From Crossaster papposus (Eukaryota; Echinodermata; Asteroidea; Velatida; Solasteridae), in assembly GCA_037893245.1 (NCBI GenBank), contig JBAIAA010000784.1, positions 186,001 through 250,000 on the forward strand: a stretch of DNA of 64,000 nucleotides. Direction: 5' to 3'. Shown here piece after piece: positions 13,061-23,762 of the stretch (within the stretch, counting starts at the first letter, position 1; each line of letters starts with the position of its first letter). Position numbers and translations under genes: made by a program. The notes under the pieces are model-generated. The model saw only the letters and a list, made by a program, of their open reading frames with translations, was not told where the DNA came from and did no database searches.

Positions 13061-13798
13061 CAAGCGTTACATTTATCATTATCCCTTTAAGGGCATTTAC
13101 CAACTGTATGTTCATTGTGTACTACCTTGCAGTCACCAGTGATAATATTTTAACTCAGAAAAGGTCTTATGTTCTTATATAGGACTAACAAGTTTCTTTC
13201 TGAGATAAACAACTCGATCTGAATTTATACAAAGTCTGGAAAAAACAACCCCACACCTGGTAGTCACTTAGCTACATACGGACTCATTTGCCGCATCTGA
13301 TATGAAACAGTGCCCACGATGCTTCACTAGCATAATTGCATAATCTGGCGCTACGGTGGCCTAAGAGCTCTAAAATGTTCTATTATGTTCTATGGGCTTT
13401 TTCACAGCTATTCTACGCAAATCTACTCAAACGTTTGCCATATTCATTATCTCGACCAGCCTATTGGGGATCAAGTTTCTTTTTTATGCACAATTGTCAC
13501 GAAGATGAACGTGAATCATATTTTGTAAAGAACAAATCGATAAATGTGAAACAAATAGAGAACAAACCATGTGATCCTATACTCATAACCAGGAAGGGTT
13601 TACTAAGACTGCTGGGTTCAACTGTCATAGGCCTTATACTTCCTCAAATCTCATAATTTCCAGGAACGCCGAACATGCGTAGTAGCCGTACAATACTGTG
13701 CCAAAGTTACCACTAAATTACTCACGGCGACGCCAAGGGATTACAAATAAAATTTACATGTACATGCTTTGCATTTTCTAAAGTCACCTCACGTCTTC

Positions 13799-14737
13799 GA
13801 CCCCGTTCCCACTTGATCCTCCAATTGGGCGATCAGATCCGGCAATTGCCAAATTGCCGGATCAGATCCCCCAATTGGGGATCCGATCCGGCAATTTGGT
13901 GAGTGGGAACGCTAACCGCAAAAAAGGAGATCAAGATCCAAAAGGGGGATCTTGATCCTACTTTCGAGCAGGATAGAGATCCCGCAATTGGGCGATCAGA
14001 TCTGGCAATTGCAGGAATTGGTGGATCAGGATCAAGTGGGAACGGAAAGGTGGATCATGATCCACCAATTTGACCTGGTAACTTCCGACCAGCTGGGCAT
14101 TTAGCGCGAAAAAATATAAACCGCGCCAAATGTTGTTTATACATGTACCATGAACTCCATACAGCATACGTACAGGGCGCTAGTTCCTTTTGTGACTGGC
14201 ACACAGGCCGTGTACTTCGTGTTACAAAAGGAACAGTGTTGCGCCATGCATTGTGAGGGAACCTGAACTGTGTGTTCTATATGTATACGTTATAGCTTGC
14301 ATTGCACATGCGCAGACAAGGATTTCGATCACGTCCTTTTTCAATGTTGTAGCTTCGGTTCCGTCCTCGTGTAGTTTCCTCTGCAGTCATCCTGTAGTCA
14401 TCCTTTGCAGAAACTGAGCCCGGAGTTGTGTTAATAACACAGGCAAAATTACGGTGCAAAAGAAACGAATTCGATCGTCCATGTTGCCTGTTGACGTGTT
14501 GGCCAATAAACACGTACGCGTATTCAGCGAGTAAAAACATGGCCGACAACGGGAACGGTAGTATAGTAACATGCGCACGCGCACTAGACTGGTAGGTGAC
14601 CTCGAGGTCCTGCACAGAGTGCGTCATTTCCGCCCAAAAAGGCGGATCAGGATCAAGTGGAAACGCGGCTTGATCCACCTCACACCTTTTTGGTGGATCT
14701 TGATCCGGCAATTCCGAGATCAAGTGGGAACACGGTC
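13799..14737. mobile_element. 939-bp TIR element with 3-bp target duplication, arm-specific
   Basis: Ends are GACCCCGTTCCCACTTGATC and its near-complement GATCAAGTGGGAACACGGTC. TTC lies on both sides (13796-13798 and 14738-14740). The right arm at about 56757-56762 has the uninterrupted site (acgtcttcttcg when read inverted), so this is an insertion with a 3-bp duplication. Internally the motif GATCAAGTGGGAACG and variants of gatccggcaatt recur several times at both ends as subterminal repeats. The internal ORF at 14723-14277 on the minus strand has no recognised domain. Superfamily is unresolved. Confidence 0.85.
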
Positions 14738-15205
14738 TTCTTCATTTTAGACAACCCTTGCATTACGCATAGATTAGGTATACTATGATAACGGGACCGG
14801 CATTTTCCATTACTAACAAGTGCTAGAAGAACCATGATAAAAACCGGTCCGACATAGGCCTACCATAGTGATAATAAACCAATTATCCATATCTACATAC
14901 CTTTGGACAAAACCCACGCCTTCATGAAAATCCCCCAGGAATGCGAGGCCATCTTCTTCTGGCAGTTACATTTCGTGCCGTGCATGCCTGAGCGCGTGCT
15001 ATTATCCAAAGTACAAAAGCTTTGTACAAAGGCTTTGTACAATACAAAGACTGCGTACGCCTACCTAATGTATCACGCCCATCGCGCTGACGATGACGCA
15101 TAAAGTTCGGGATATGACCTCATTAACGCGTGCGCTGCGGACTGACTGATACATAGAGGAATTTCCACATGTAATGGTATTATGTGAAGACACACTTAAT
15201 GGTAT

Positions 15206-16159
15206 TGTGACGGAAGTGCAAGGACTTAGTGCCAGTTTATGTTATTGTAATTCTAAAGTTTATGAATGAACTGTAACAACGGGCGGACATGACCTGTAGT
15301 TGCGCGCGCTGGCTGGGCGGAGCTTACCGCTCAGTGACTCGCTGCGTGATTGCACGCGATTGGGTAACAAAGCCCATATGTGTTTCACATGGTGTGCGTG
15401 TTTACCTGGGTGGTAGACATAACACGTAATAATCATGGTTAGTTGTCCGAGAGCTGCACGGCAGATAAGACGTAGGTAACTGGTGCTGCGTTTTGTGAGA
15501 TGCTTATGCGAATCGGTACAAGGCGGTATAGCCTGCATGGTTAATGTGTTGGTGGTACAAAGCTGAGATAGCTAGCTGTACATAGCTGACGCGAGCTGGC
15601 ATGGTTAATGCGTAGCAGGTGCAACGCTGTACTGGTTGTACACAGCTTACTTGGGCATGTGATGCTGACTAGGCACTTGATGCTGACTAGGCACTTGATG
15701 CTGACTAGGCACTTGATGCTGACTAGGCACTTGATGCTGACTAGGCACTTGATGCTGACTATAGGCTTGTGTAATGTTTAGGATGGCTCTTGCGTTCTGA
15801 ACACTGCAGTTATTGTGCATTGCTGCCGAGGACCCTAGTATTTAAACAGCCCACTTAATTTCCAATTACTGTGCATTTCTTGATTGTTGTGAATAAATCA
15901 TCTTTATTGTTCATTGTACCGTCAACCCAGTTGTCAAGGAGTCTTTGTTACATGTTATAGAGTAATTAACAGAGAGTAATCGCAATCATCATAATCGGCG
16001 GTATATTTCCTCCAAACGGACCTGCACCCTTAGCCTTTTAGGTCGCTCTGAGTGATCTCTCGTCTAGGGAAGAGCCTTAGGTTGGGAAGATTGTCGTCGC
16101 TTTAATAAGTGTCCGACTTATCCTAACAGCCTTAGGTTGCCCGGGGAGTTCCCGCCACA
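15206..16159 (+). mobile_element. Solo LTR, 954 bp, with 4-bp target duplication
   Basis: The block starts TGTGACGG and ends CCGCCACA (TG...CA with an 8-bp imperfect inverted end) and is flanked by GTAT at 15202-15205 and 16160-16163. The homologous right-arm site (about 34165-34172 inverted) reads atggtattcaaagg without the insert. Near the 3' part are a tatttaaa box (15839) and aataaa followed by a T-rich stretch (15892-15910), consistent with LTR promoter and polyadenylation signals. No internal retroelement region or second LTR is present here, so recombination to a solo LTR is the simplest reading. Confidence 0.82.
15661..15770 (+). repeat. 18-bp tandem repeat inside the solo LTR
   Basis: About six near-perfect copies of GATGCTGACTAGGCACTT. 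Confidence 0.95.
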
Positions 16160-16584
16160 GTATTCAAAAGAACGAATGTTTAACAAGAACTTGCCCAAAT
16201 TTCTTATTATGACACTCCCGCAGCCGAATAACCATAATCAAATTTCACATTGACAAAAGACATGGCTGCTCCATAAAATTGTACCTCCTTACCAGTGTCA
16301 TGTTCGACCACCGGCAAGGATTCAGATATCTCCTACCTCATTTCCTAAAACGAACACCAATCAAGGCTCTATCCCCATCGGAATCGCAAACATGCAGAAT
16401 TCCCCACCATTAGGATCGAGCTCCTCCCTCCAGGCACCCGTTACGGCAAGCCGGGTATGGGTGGGTAGTTACATGTACCCAAAACATTAGCGAGCGTACG
16501 CGAGATGTACGTCTTGCTGGCCGTGACCAGATTCACCAAGTGAATGTGGATCCTCCGACCGCTACGTCACAGCGATGCAAATAG

Positions 16585-17067
16585 CCGGCCTGTTGACTAT
16601 ATGGCAGGTTTTTATTGGAGCGTGAATATCAAAAGGCTGATTAAGTTCATTGTTGTACTGCTCAACCATTGTGATAGGGGAGGTAGCAGGCTTTGTAACA
16701 AGTAAAGAGGCTATGATATCCGGCGAAAACAGAACCGGATCAATTGACTTGATCTTACGATACACCTTGATTCTTTCAAGTTTAGGATTTTGCATGTTTA
16801 GCTGACAGTATAGAGTGTACAGTGGCCATATAGCCAGCCCGACATAGAGACAGACTCGATGAGGGTGTCCGATTTGGAAGTAATTACCAGATTAATTGTA
16901 TAGCCAGAAATATGAGTCCTTTCAGTTACAAGCTGCTTGAGACTGTAGCGCATCAGTAAATCAGCAAAGAGTTAATAGTTCTACGCAGACCTTTGAAGGA
17001 GAATTGCTGTTTAATAATTTAAAATGTGCCTTGGTGTGTAAGTAACAAGACCACACATGATAAATGT
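16585..17067. other. Unassigned region
   Basis: Beyond the end of the inverted arm no coding, RNA or repeat feature was recognised. Confidence 0.4.
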
Positions 17068-17075
17068 AATTGGCC

Positions 17076-17338
17076 CACTGACCTCTATACATGGACAGAT
17101 CATCCATTGTTTCATTTTGAAGTCGGCATGCAGAGAAGTGCAACATGGCGTCACTGCTGTGAGCCAATGAAATGTCCAGGTGTAGAGTTCAGTTGGTTGG
17201 TAAATCCACTGACCTCTACAACTGGACATTTCATTGGCTCACAGCAGTGACGCCATGTTGCACTTCCAGTTCGCGCCGACTTCAAGTGTTAGCACAGCAG
17301 AATATGGACAATGATCTGTCCAGGTGTTGAGGTCAGTG
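17076..17338. mobile_element. hAT-type foldback MITE, 263 bp, copy 1
   Basis: The element begins CACTGACCTC and ends GAGGTCAGTG, and is flanked by a perfect 8-bp duplication AATTGGCC (17068-17075 and 17339-17346). An 8-bp duplication with CA..TG termini is the hAT hallmark. Its two halves are nearly palindromic: the block containing CATTTCATTGGCTCACAGC occurs in both orientations about the centre near 17195. The reverse-oriented copies at 38857-39119 and 39852-40114 have the same length. No transposase is encoded. Confidence 0.92.
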
Positions 17339-17934
17339 AATTGGCCCCCACATTAACATGTTCAAACACTAACAAATGGTGGCGCTGTTCGTGACGAACA
17401 TTCGGCAACCCCCCAAAAGAAACAAAATTATAGTCTGGTACCTGACCTGTGGTACCTGCATAGCGTGGAGCTTGGTGTCGGGCCTGTCCACTTCGCCTTA
17501 GTCAGCTGGACTTTGGCAGTCCAAATCCGTCTATATTGTGGATCAGTTGGAAATATGTGCATGCTCACGCCATCTTTGTTGGTGTTGCTGCAACAACACA
17601 TCTGGCTGGCATTCTTCTTTTAAATAAGAAAACTCACAACAATTCCTTTGACAATAACTTGAGTCGAGCATCGACTGAATGATTTTGCATCGATATACGC
17701 TTGGCACATGATGCATGCATGCACGGGCACGCTGGTCGCGACATCGAGATCTTCCCGAACATACGTCACAATTATGCACATTTTACATGTTAATAAGCTA
17801 CCATTCTAGGGGCCGGTCCCCCAAAGCACCTTATATATTTTTTTTCATATTTATTACCCCAAAATAAAACTTTTATAAACTGAAAATCCCTCAATTAGTT
17901 AGAATTTTTCATTTAAACTAATACAAACCACATC

Positions 17935-18530
17935 TCTAGGACCCTTTAAGTTTCATTCGAATTGGTATCGTTCCAGTGTATGTTAAAGTCACCCAGGATG
18001 ATGGGAATCCCTGTGAAAAGCCCCAGGCGATCCAGCAAATCGGAGAACTTCCTGATAAATTCACTGAACAGAGGCCTCCGTTTCTGTGAGGAGGGTGGTC
18101 GATACAACACTATGATACGGGTATGGCTTACAGAATGAACGATGTCAGTCTGTATAGATTTAAAAGAAGATGACTACTGTTAAGGCAGGCTTGGAGGCAG
18201 GCAGCGACAATCCAGATTTGAATAAGAGGGCGACCCCACCTCCAACGCGGAGACAATGATGAGACAAAGTCTAAGGTTGATTCTGCTGCGATTTGAACAA
18301 AGCCTCCGTTTAAACAAGTATGTCAATATCCTGCTCATTCAGATGATCCTTGATTAAGTCGACCTTATTGCAAGCCGACTGGCAGTTGATCCAATTTTGA
18401 ACAGCTATGTCTATAGATGGGTAGACTGTTTTTTCCCGCCCCTCTGTAGCCCCGGTGTATACACGGCGCTGATTACCAGTGCCCAAATTGATGATCGTTT
18501 GATACACCAGACAGGGCAGACTAATTGGTT
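17935..18530 (-). pseudogene. LINE ORF2 N-terminus: AP-endonuclease fragment
   Basis: Minus-strand translation gives NCQSACNKVDLIKDHL near 18350 (start of a CR1/L2-type endonuclease domain) and, after frame changes, IIVLYRPPSSQKRRP (about 18110) and GIPIILGDFNIHWNDT (about 17960-18010). GDFN with a following H/W is a catalytic-core motif of the apurinic endonucleases of these LINEs. The RT is absent, so this is a truncated, frameshifted remnant. Confidence 0.78.
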
Positions 18531-18967
18531 GCTGTGGTGACTATCAACAGCGAGTTTAACATGCCAACATGTACATGCACTGCTGGAATATCATGGCGTC
18601 ATCGGTAAGCTAATTGTAATTGTAATTCAATGATAATTTAAAGTTAGAACAGATTTGTGTAGATGTACAGTGTAATAATTATGCTTAAATGAGTTACAGG
18701 TAAATGTAAACCAGCACATCAGCTTCTATAAATGTGAGCAAGTGCTTTGTTTCAACATCTGAAATTCATTTTTTAATTTTGTTATGATGCTTCAGTAAAC
18801 AAAATTATAACTGCATTTATATACCTGTAAAAACAAAAGGATTATCCTAACCTGAGGTGAAATTAAAGGAGTGATAATTAAAATACGAAATTATGTGTCG
18901 CGATAAGTAATTATTCTTGAGGGCAAGACTTTCACTTTTACGACACTGAAAATTAGTGCCATTTTAC

Positions 18968-19460
18968 TTATGTAAATCTTCTCAAGTTTTTTAATTTACA
19001 TACTCCCATAAAACATGCTATGGAATAAGATAAGGCAGGTAAATTAAACCAATTTTCCTTGAATGAGCTTCTCCATTCTTGAAATGACAGTTGATAATCT
19101 TGCTGCACAGTGTCATTTGCTTTTGACTTGTACTCCCTGGCTACTTTGCGTGTACTTTGGTAACATGTACGGTGGTATTTTACCTCTATTGCTACTACAT
19201 GTAGATTCCTATCCTGAATATCAAGTAACAGTAGCTCATCCTGCCTAATATTTGCTGCTTTAAGCAATTTCCCATCCGGCATTGTTTTGCAATTAACTCT
19301 TTGTTAGTATATCTTTACAAACGATGCACTGAACAGGCAAGACATGTTTCTGCCTGGAAGAGGTTACACGTGTTGGTCACCAGAAGTTAAGGAACGCAGA
19401 CCAGCTTGAAAATCAACAAAGGCTCCCCATCTTGTTCGTCTGCCGTTTTCTTCTTCAGCA
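18968..19460 (-). pseudogene. Cys/His-domain gene fragment (KYHRTCYQ motif), 3' exons
   Basis: The minus strand encodes QCIVCKDILTKS (about 19340-19305), a one-base frame change, then a 104-residue frame (19282-18968) with ANIRQDELLLLDIQD and VAIEVKYHRTCYQST. A CxxC pair followed by YHRTCY resembles the Cys/His region found in many invertebrate transposon-derived proteins, possibly the N-terminal region of Academ-type transposases; this attribution is from memory. Plausible splice acceptors precede it (ttttcag near 19461; cctcttccag near 19362). It aligns in orientation with fragments at 20115-20209 and 28160-28510, which look like upstream exons. The frame change suggests a pseudogene. Confidence 0.5.
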
Positions 19461-19701
19461 GCTGAAAAATAACAACATAATACATAAATAAACTACAACA
19501 AGCTCTAATTTTAACTTGTTATCCATTTATCCACTCCCACAAAAAACCACTTACATGTACTTTATCTAAAACCTCTAATGAAAGTGTTTCAGAATACATT
19601 TTGTTGCCTTTAACTACAAAGTAGTAGGCATGTTTTTCTATTATTTTATACTATTTTAATATTTCCCCCCAATTTTTTTTATGAATCCTCAGTTAATTTA
19701 A

Positions 19702-19970
19702 AGTTAGGATACATCATTGGCAATTGTTAGAATTATCAGAAATTGGTAGCAAAAATGGGGGGCTGTTGTTGTCTTTTCTTTCGCGATCACCCGACGACTA
19801 TATTGAATTTTTGGTAATACAATGCAAATTGTTGACCTGTTATGGGATATATAGCGCAATCATTTTGCTGGATGCCTATAGTATCATTATTTACTTTCCA
19901 ATAAGTAAGATATTTTCCTAATAATTAAGTAGTAAATATTTTTGATATCTGCAAATGGTGTATCCTTCCT
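19702..19970. mobile_element. TTAA-target MITE (AGGTAG family), decayed copy
   Basis: The termini AGTTAGGATACATCATTGG and AAATGGTGTATCCTTCCT are decayed forms of the AGGTAGTATACACCATTGG inverted repeat. TTAA precedes the left end (19698-19701) and TTAT follows the right. It shares the internal blocks tttcgcgatc and atttgctggatgcctat with the other family members, but about 90 bp are missing. Confidence 0.8.
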
Positions 19971-20114
19971 TTATTAAAGGATTCATCAAGTCCTATATTC
20001 ATCAAGTCCTATATTTATATTTGAATCTATTTATATTTACATACAAATTACATTAAGCAGATGCCAAATGCTATTTTGTGCTGTTTTATTTATATAAGGG
20101 ATTTTACTACCTTG

Positions 20115-20209
20115 TTCTATTTCTCTCTGGTCTGCCATTTTTGTCTGTCTTCAGCCCGTTTGACTTGCAGAAGTGGTGAAGATGAACCCTTGGATTGTCG
20201 CTGTGTCTC
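20115..20209 (-). pseudogene. Possible middle exon of the Cys/His-domain pseudogene
   Basis: On the minus strand an acceptor-like tattctgtag (about 20210-20219) precedes roughly 95 bp ending in aacaag and a gtagta donor-like sequence. It lies between the downstream block and the upstream exon on the same strand. The reading frame is uncertain: one frame reads Arg/Lys/Gln-rich linker-like sequence, another gives the residues FCKSNGLKTDKNGRP. Evidence is positional and splice-site based only. Confidence 0.3.
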
Positions 20210-20746
20210 CTACAGAATAATAATTTAAAACTGTAGTACAAACTTGCCCCAAAAATGCTCAACGTAACAGTAAAACACCAAGAACTGGAATTAGTTTCAT
20301 ACTTGGCCACCACCACATTTTATAAACAATAAATTCCTAAAAAGGCTTTAAAAAGTGGTGACATTTATTTCTTTAGTCTTTTAAGAGGCCAGCCAAGAGG
20401 AAGAGGGCTTTCCCCAGGAAGAAGAAGCAGCAGAGGCAAGAGCCTGGAAGAAGCGGGGGTAGCACCCTCGCCCAGACCACAGCGGGTATTTAATTGTGAT
20501 CTTTGTTTGGTACTTTGTATATCACTCGTAATAGTCAACAAAAAAGTTTTCCTAGCAAGTATTTAATTTTATGTTTTATTCTCTTGAATTTCTTCTTAAA
20601 CTTTGTGTGCACATTGCAGTTTTAATAATTGACTCATATTAATTTAAATACAAAATGTGCACTATGTTTCACGGGTGGCCTACATGCAGGAGACCAGGGA
20701 CCGGGGACCACCCCCCCCCCCCCCCCCGAGTTCGTCGTTCTCTTTC

Positions 20747-21151
20747 AATGGACCGTCTGCGAATATTGTTTTTTCAAACCTAACTGGCAGATTTCATGAA
20801 TTATTCAGTAGTTGAATTGATCACTGTACAACACTTAGGTTCTAGGTCTCTTTTTTCCCTTAAATTAAAAATACTCCAAAGATATCATTTTGACTAGGAA
20901 AAACGAGGTTACCTACGGCAGGAGTCGAACCAGATCTTTAATCCATAGCCCATCCCACTATCCACTACATTATACGTATATAGCAGCTCGACAACAGCTG
21001 TTCTTTAATGTAACTACATGTACATGTATTTAACAACAATGCTGTGACGTCTCATTTTATTCCGATGAATAAACATAACTTCTCAGCCAAACTACTGAAT
21101 AATTCATGAAATCTGCCAGTTACGTTTGGGGAAAAAATATTCGCGGCCCGT
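20747..21151. mobile_element. Foldback element enclosing a tRNA-like segment
   Basis: About 75 bp at the left (gaccgtctgcgaatatt ... ctggcagatttcatgaattattcagtag) recurs inverted at the right (ctactgaataattcatgaa ... cgcggcccgtctgg). Between the arms lie a tRNA-like segment (20905-20985), an acatgtacatgta run and unassigned DNA. A flanking target duplication was not clear. Confidence 0.7.
20905..20985 (-). repeat. tRNA-like segment with A and B boxes (SINE head or tRNA relic)
   Basis: The minus strand contains GGTTCGACTCC (complement of 20921-20931), a perfect pol III B box, preceded by an A-box-like TAGTGGATAGTGG (complement of about 20955-20967) at about tRNA spacing. The stems do not form a convincing cloverleaf, so I regard it as a tRNA-derived SINE head rather than a functional tRNA. 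Confidence 0.5.
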
Positions 21152-22322
21152 CTGGTGTCAACGGGCAAGCTTTCTAAGCCGCCACCAACCAGTCCCACAG
21201 TCAGCCCTCACCCACGCCCACCCCTATAGTCCGGGATCCCAGCCAGGTTTAATCATAATTTTGAGTGCAAAAGGTTTGGAGCGTGGGATATGTTGGGGTG
21301 ACTGGGACAACTGCAAAATGGGTTTTCTTAAGTTTGGCGAGTGGTGCGTTGGGTGGGGGGAGCCCCTGACAGACCCCCCTAAAATTCGATTTAATCATAA
21401 TCTTGAGTGCAAACATAATTTCTTCATGAGTCGAACGTTTATCGTGTACTGAATAGGATTTGTATACTTAAGAACAATATAATTGGTGCTAAGTACACTT
21501 AAGAAGGTCTTTAATTAGTGCTATTTACACGTTTAATCATAATTTTGAGTGCAAGGATAAAACAAGTGTCATTGTGTAGCTGACACCTTGCTGGAGCAAA
21601 ATCCACCACTTAAGAAAGTTTTAAGTGGTGCCATCCCTAATTAAGAAAGGGTCAAAGGTCACCATACGTCATTAAACACCAATAATTATAACGTTGAGTG
21701 CAACTTGCATTTATGTGTATATCAACAGGTTATCATAGACCGATCACTGACCACAAGCTTAAGAATATGATATATAGTGCAAAGTCTAATTAAGAAGGTC
21801 TGTAATTAGTGCTAATTACACGTTTAATCATTATTACGAGTGCAAGGATAAAACAAGTGTCAATGTGTAGCTGACACCTTGCTGAAGCAAAATCCGTCAC
21901 TTAAGAAAGTTTCAAGTGGTGCCATCCACAATTAAGAAAGGGTCAAAGGTAATCAGAAATCAATAAACACTATTCATCATAACGTTGAGTGCAACTTGCC
22001 TTTTGTATATCAACAGTTTATCATAGACCGATCACTGATCACAAGCTTCGGTACAGGATATATAGTGCAAATTTCAATTAAGAAGGTCTTTAATTAGTGC
22101 TAATTACACGGTTTAATTATAATGTCAAGTGCCATAAAAACAAACACGTTTTAATGTGTACCATACACTGTGGTAGAGCAAAGTGTGTCAATTAAGAACA
22201 TTCCAAATTGTGCCATACCTACTAAAGAAATTGTCAAAGGTCACAAGGATTCTGAATTATCGTAATAAAGTCGAGTATTTTATGCATTCGATCGATAACT
22301 TTGTGAATTAACAAACACCTTG

Positions 22323-22637
22323 TCAGGGTCTGATACACTTTATGACACGATGGGGATCTTGTATCAAAGCGAGCTCCAACAGGCCTTTTCTGCACAACCA
22401 CTGAACACTGCGTCTTGCAAATCGAGAAAGAGAAGGCTTTAAGTGGAAGATATCTAAAATCTGCCAGACGTTTACAAGTACAAGTACGGGCACACGTTTT
22501 ATCTTATGGTTTATGGATGATGCAGCATGTACTAACGGGCCGAAAATATCCCGATATGGGCTGGGTTCATTGCGAAATACTATTTTGACAACCTCCCCAA
22601 GCAGATTTATATATTTATTTTTTACACAAAAATACAA
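22323..22637 (-). CDS. ORF shared by two Harbinger-type copies, function unknown
   Basis: The minus-strand frame contains DIFGPLVHAASSINHKIKR and VNVWQILDI. The related copy at 50293-50559 (plus strand, same orientation relative to the element) keeps the same frame with FGPLVHAASSINHEVQL and VNVWQIPDI. Conservation of frame in both copies is the only evidence that it was coding. I do not recognise a domain. Confidence 0.3.
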   Translation of the reverse strand: MYFCVKNKYINLLGEVVKIVFRNEPSPYRDIFGPLVHAASSINHKIKRVPVLVLVNVWQILDIFHLKPSLSRFARRSVQWLCRKGLLELALIQDPHRVIKCIRP

Positions 22638-23019
22638 ACAGAATATTTACAGATGTACAAGGATATTTATAGGAATACAAAGCATTGATACTTAGGTATG
22701 TTTGTACATTAACTTTAAGAAAAGAAGGGCTGTAACTACGAAAGCTGTTTATCTTTATACCAATGTAGCATATAGACGTGGATAAATCCAAGTTACACGC
22801 GTCTTCCTAAACACCTGAATTAAACAGCTCTTACTAATTATCTTAAATGATTGTTTAGTTATCCTCGTGTAACTTGGACAGTCTAAACTTATTGACCGTG
22901 GAACCTATTGTTAATTACATTGTAATATAGAGGATTGCGCAACAGTATGAACATACGATAGGCCTCAGTAGATAAATCTTCAGCAGGTCTTTACTTAGAT
23001 ACTCTACAGCCTGAGCCAT

Positions 23020-23190
23020 ATGGCTGATACCAAAAGGCAACGCAGTAACAGTTTCACTGCTGACGAAAGGATGGCTCTCGTTGAGACCATGAGGAACTTT
23101 AATTCCATTACATGTATTGGTGACAAACGATGTGACACTAAAGCCAACCAGAAAAAAGCTGATGCCTGGAAAGCTAATACTTCAGAAATG
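23020..23190 (+). pseudogene. Harbinger Myb/SANT-like accessory protein, N-terminal fragment
   Basis: The frame starting at 23020 reads RQRSNSFTADERMALVETM, continues with a Lys-rich helix and ends in NQKKADAWKA. This is the pattern of the trihelix Myb/SANT-like DNA-binding domain (NAIF1-like) carried by PIF/Harbinger elements, where it binds the transposase and element ends. Similarity stops near 23190 and the remaining residues to 23232 are antisense to transposase-like sequence. It is therefore a truncated gene, joined tail-to-tail with the transposase fragment by an internal deletion. Confidence 0.72.
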
Positions 23191-23229
23191 TCCATCTCGT
23201 TTCCAGTGACCATAAAAGCCGATCTGCTA

Positions 23230-23420
23230 TAAGGACAACAAAGAATTGGGTGTCCTAAATACAATCCGAGAAGTCCAAGTAAATCGTTCAACGTGTCTTT
23301 GCTAACTCTGAAACGTCTGATGAAATGTTCCTCGTCATACTCTTCTAAGGGATTCACCTTGTCCCTAAAAACTCCTGGTGCACGTTGGTGTTGGCGACCA
23401 TGACGATATTCTTGTTAGTT
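23230..23420 (-). pseudogene. HARBI1-like transposase, N-terminal fragment
   Basis: Minus-strand translation upstream and into the 117-residue frame gives GVFRDKVNPLEEYDEEHF and IRRFRVSKDTLNDLLGLLG, the conserved N-terminal region of Harbinger nucleases (PLEEYDEEEF, RRFRLSK-type motifs). A stop-free path runs from about 23420 to 23230, after which the DDE catalytic domain is missing. The two Harbinger genes normally lie side by side in one element; here only their 5' parts survive, facing each other. Confidence 0.78.
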
Positions 23421-23762
23421 GGCCTCCTCTTGTGCAATTAAGAAGATTTGAAGCGCATCCATCCTGTCCACCTTTCTACCTTTCTGTGTACATATCTGGC
23501 TTCTAAATGGCTCAGAATACTCACTAAACAACCCCCGTACCTTGTTTAAGAATTGTTATTGTTTGTTATAAACACATGTTTAACTCCAATGGTCATTTAA
23601 ACGCGGCTAACTTAAAACAAGCTTTGTAGTACTTGTTTGAAGTTAGACACCAGGTTTAAACAGTGACTACTAATTTCTACGCATCCAATGGCTTAAACAG
23701 CTTTCGTAGTTACAGCCCGTACTGTTTAAGGCCAATTCTGATTTATACGGGGCCTTCTAAAC

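Larger units (their letters stand above)
7437..16584 (+). repeat. Left arm of large inverted duplication
   Basis: This stretch recurs in inverted orientation at 62752-56680 and 34503-33760. Anchor pairs I aligned by eye include 7437-7680 with 62752-62500, 8395-8450 with 61965-61890, 9540-9800 with 60840-60600, 11380-11640 with 58720-58490, 13060-13798 with 57480-56725, 14741-14815 with 56745-56680, 14822-15205 with 34495-34165, and 16160-16584 with 34180-33760. Order is preserved throughout. Similarity looks like roughly 80-90 percent with many indels; 11650-13060 I could not align. The distal end at 16584 coincides with the terminal motif GCGATGCAAATAG. No host gene is recognised inside. Confidence 0.85.

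Noticed and set aside
14277-14723. 148-residue minus-strand ORF in the 939-bp TIR element as a transposase
   Set aside because: No DDE, zinc-finger or other transposase motif, and its ends run through subterminal repeats.
20345-20500. Lys/Arg-rich plus-strand exon (KRPAKRKRAFPRKKK) after an acceptor-like ttctttag
   Set aside because: Only one block, no partner exon or family recognised; too weak to list as a gene.
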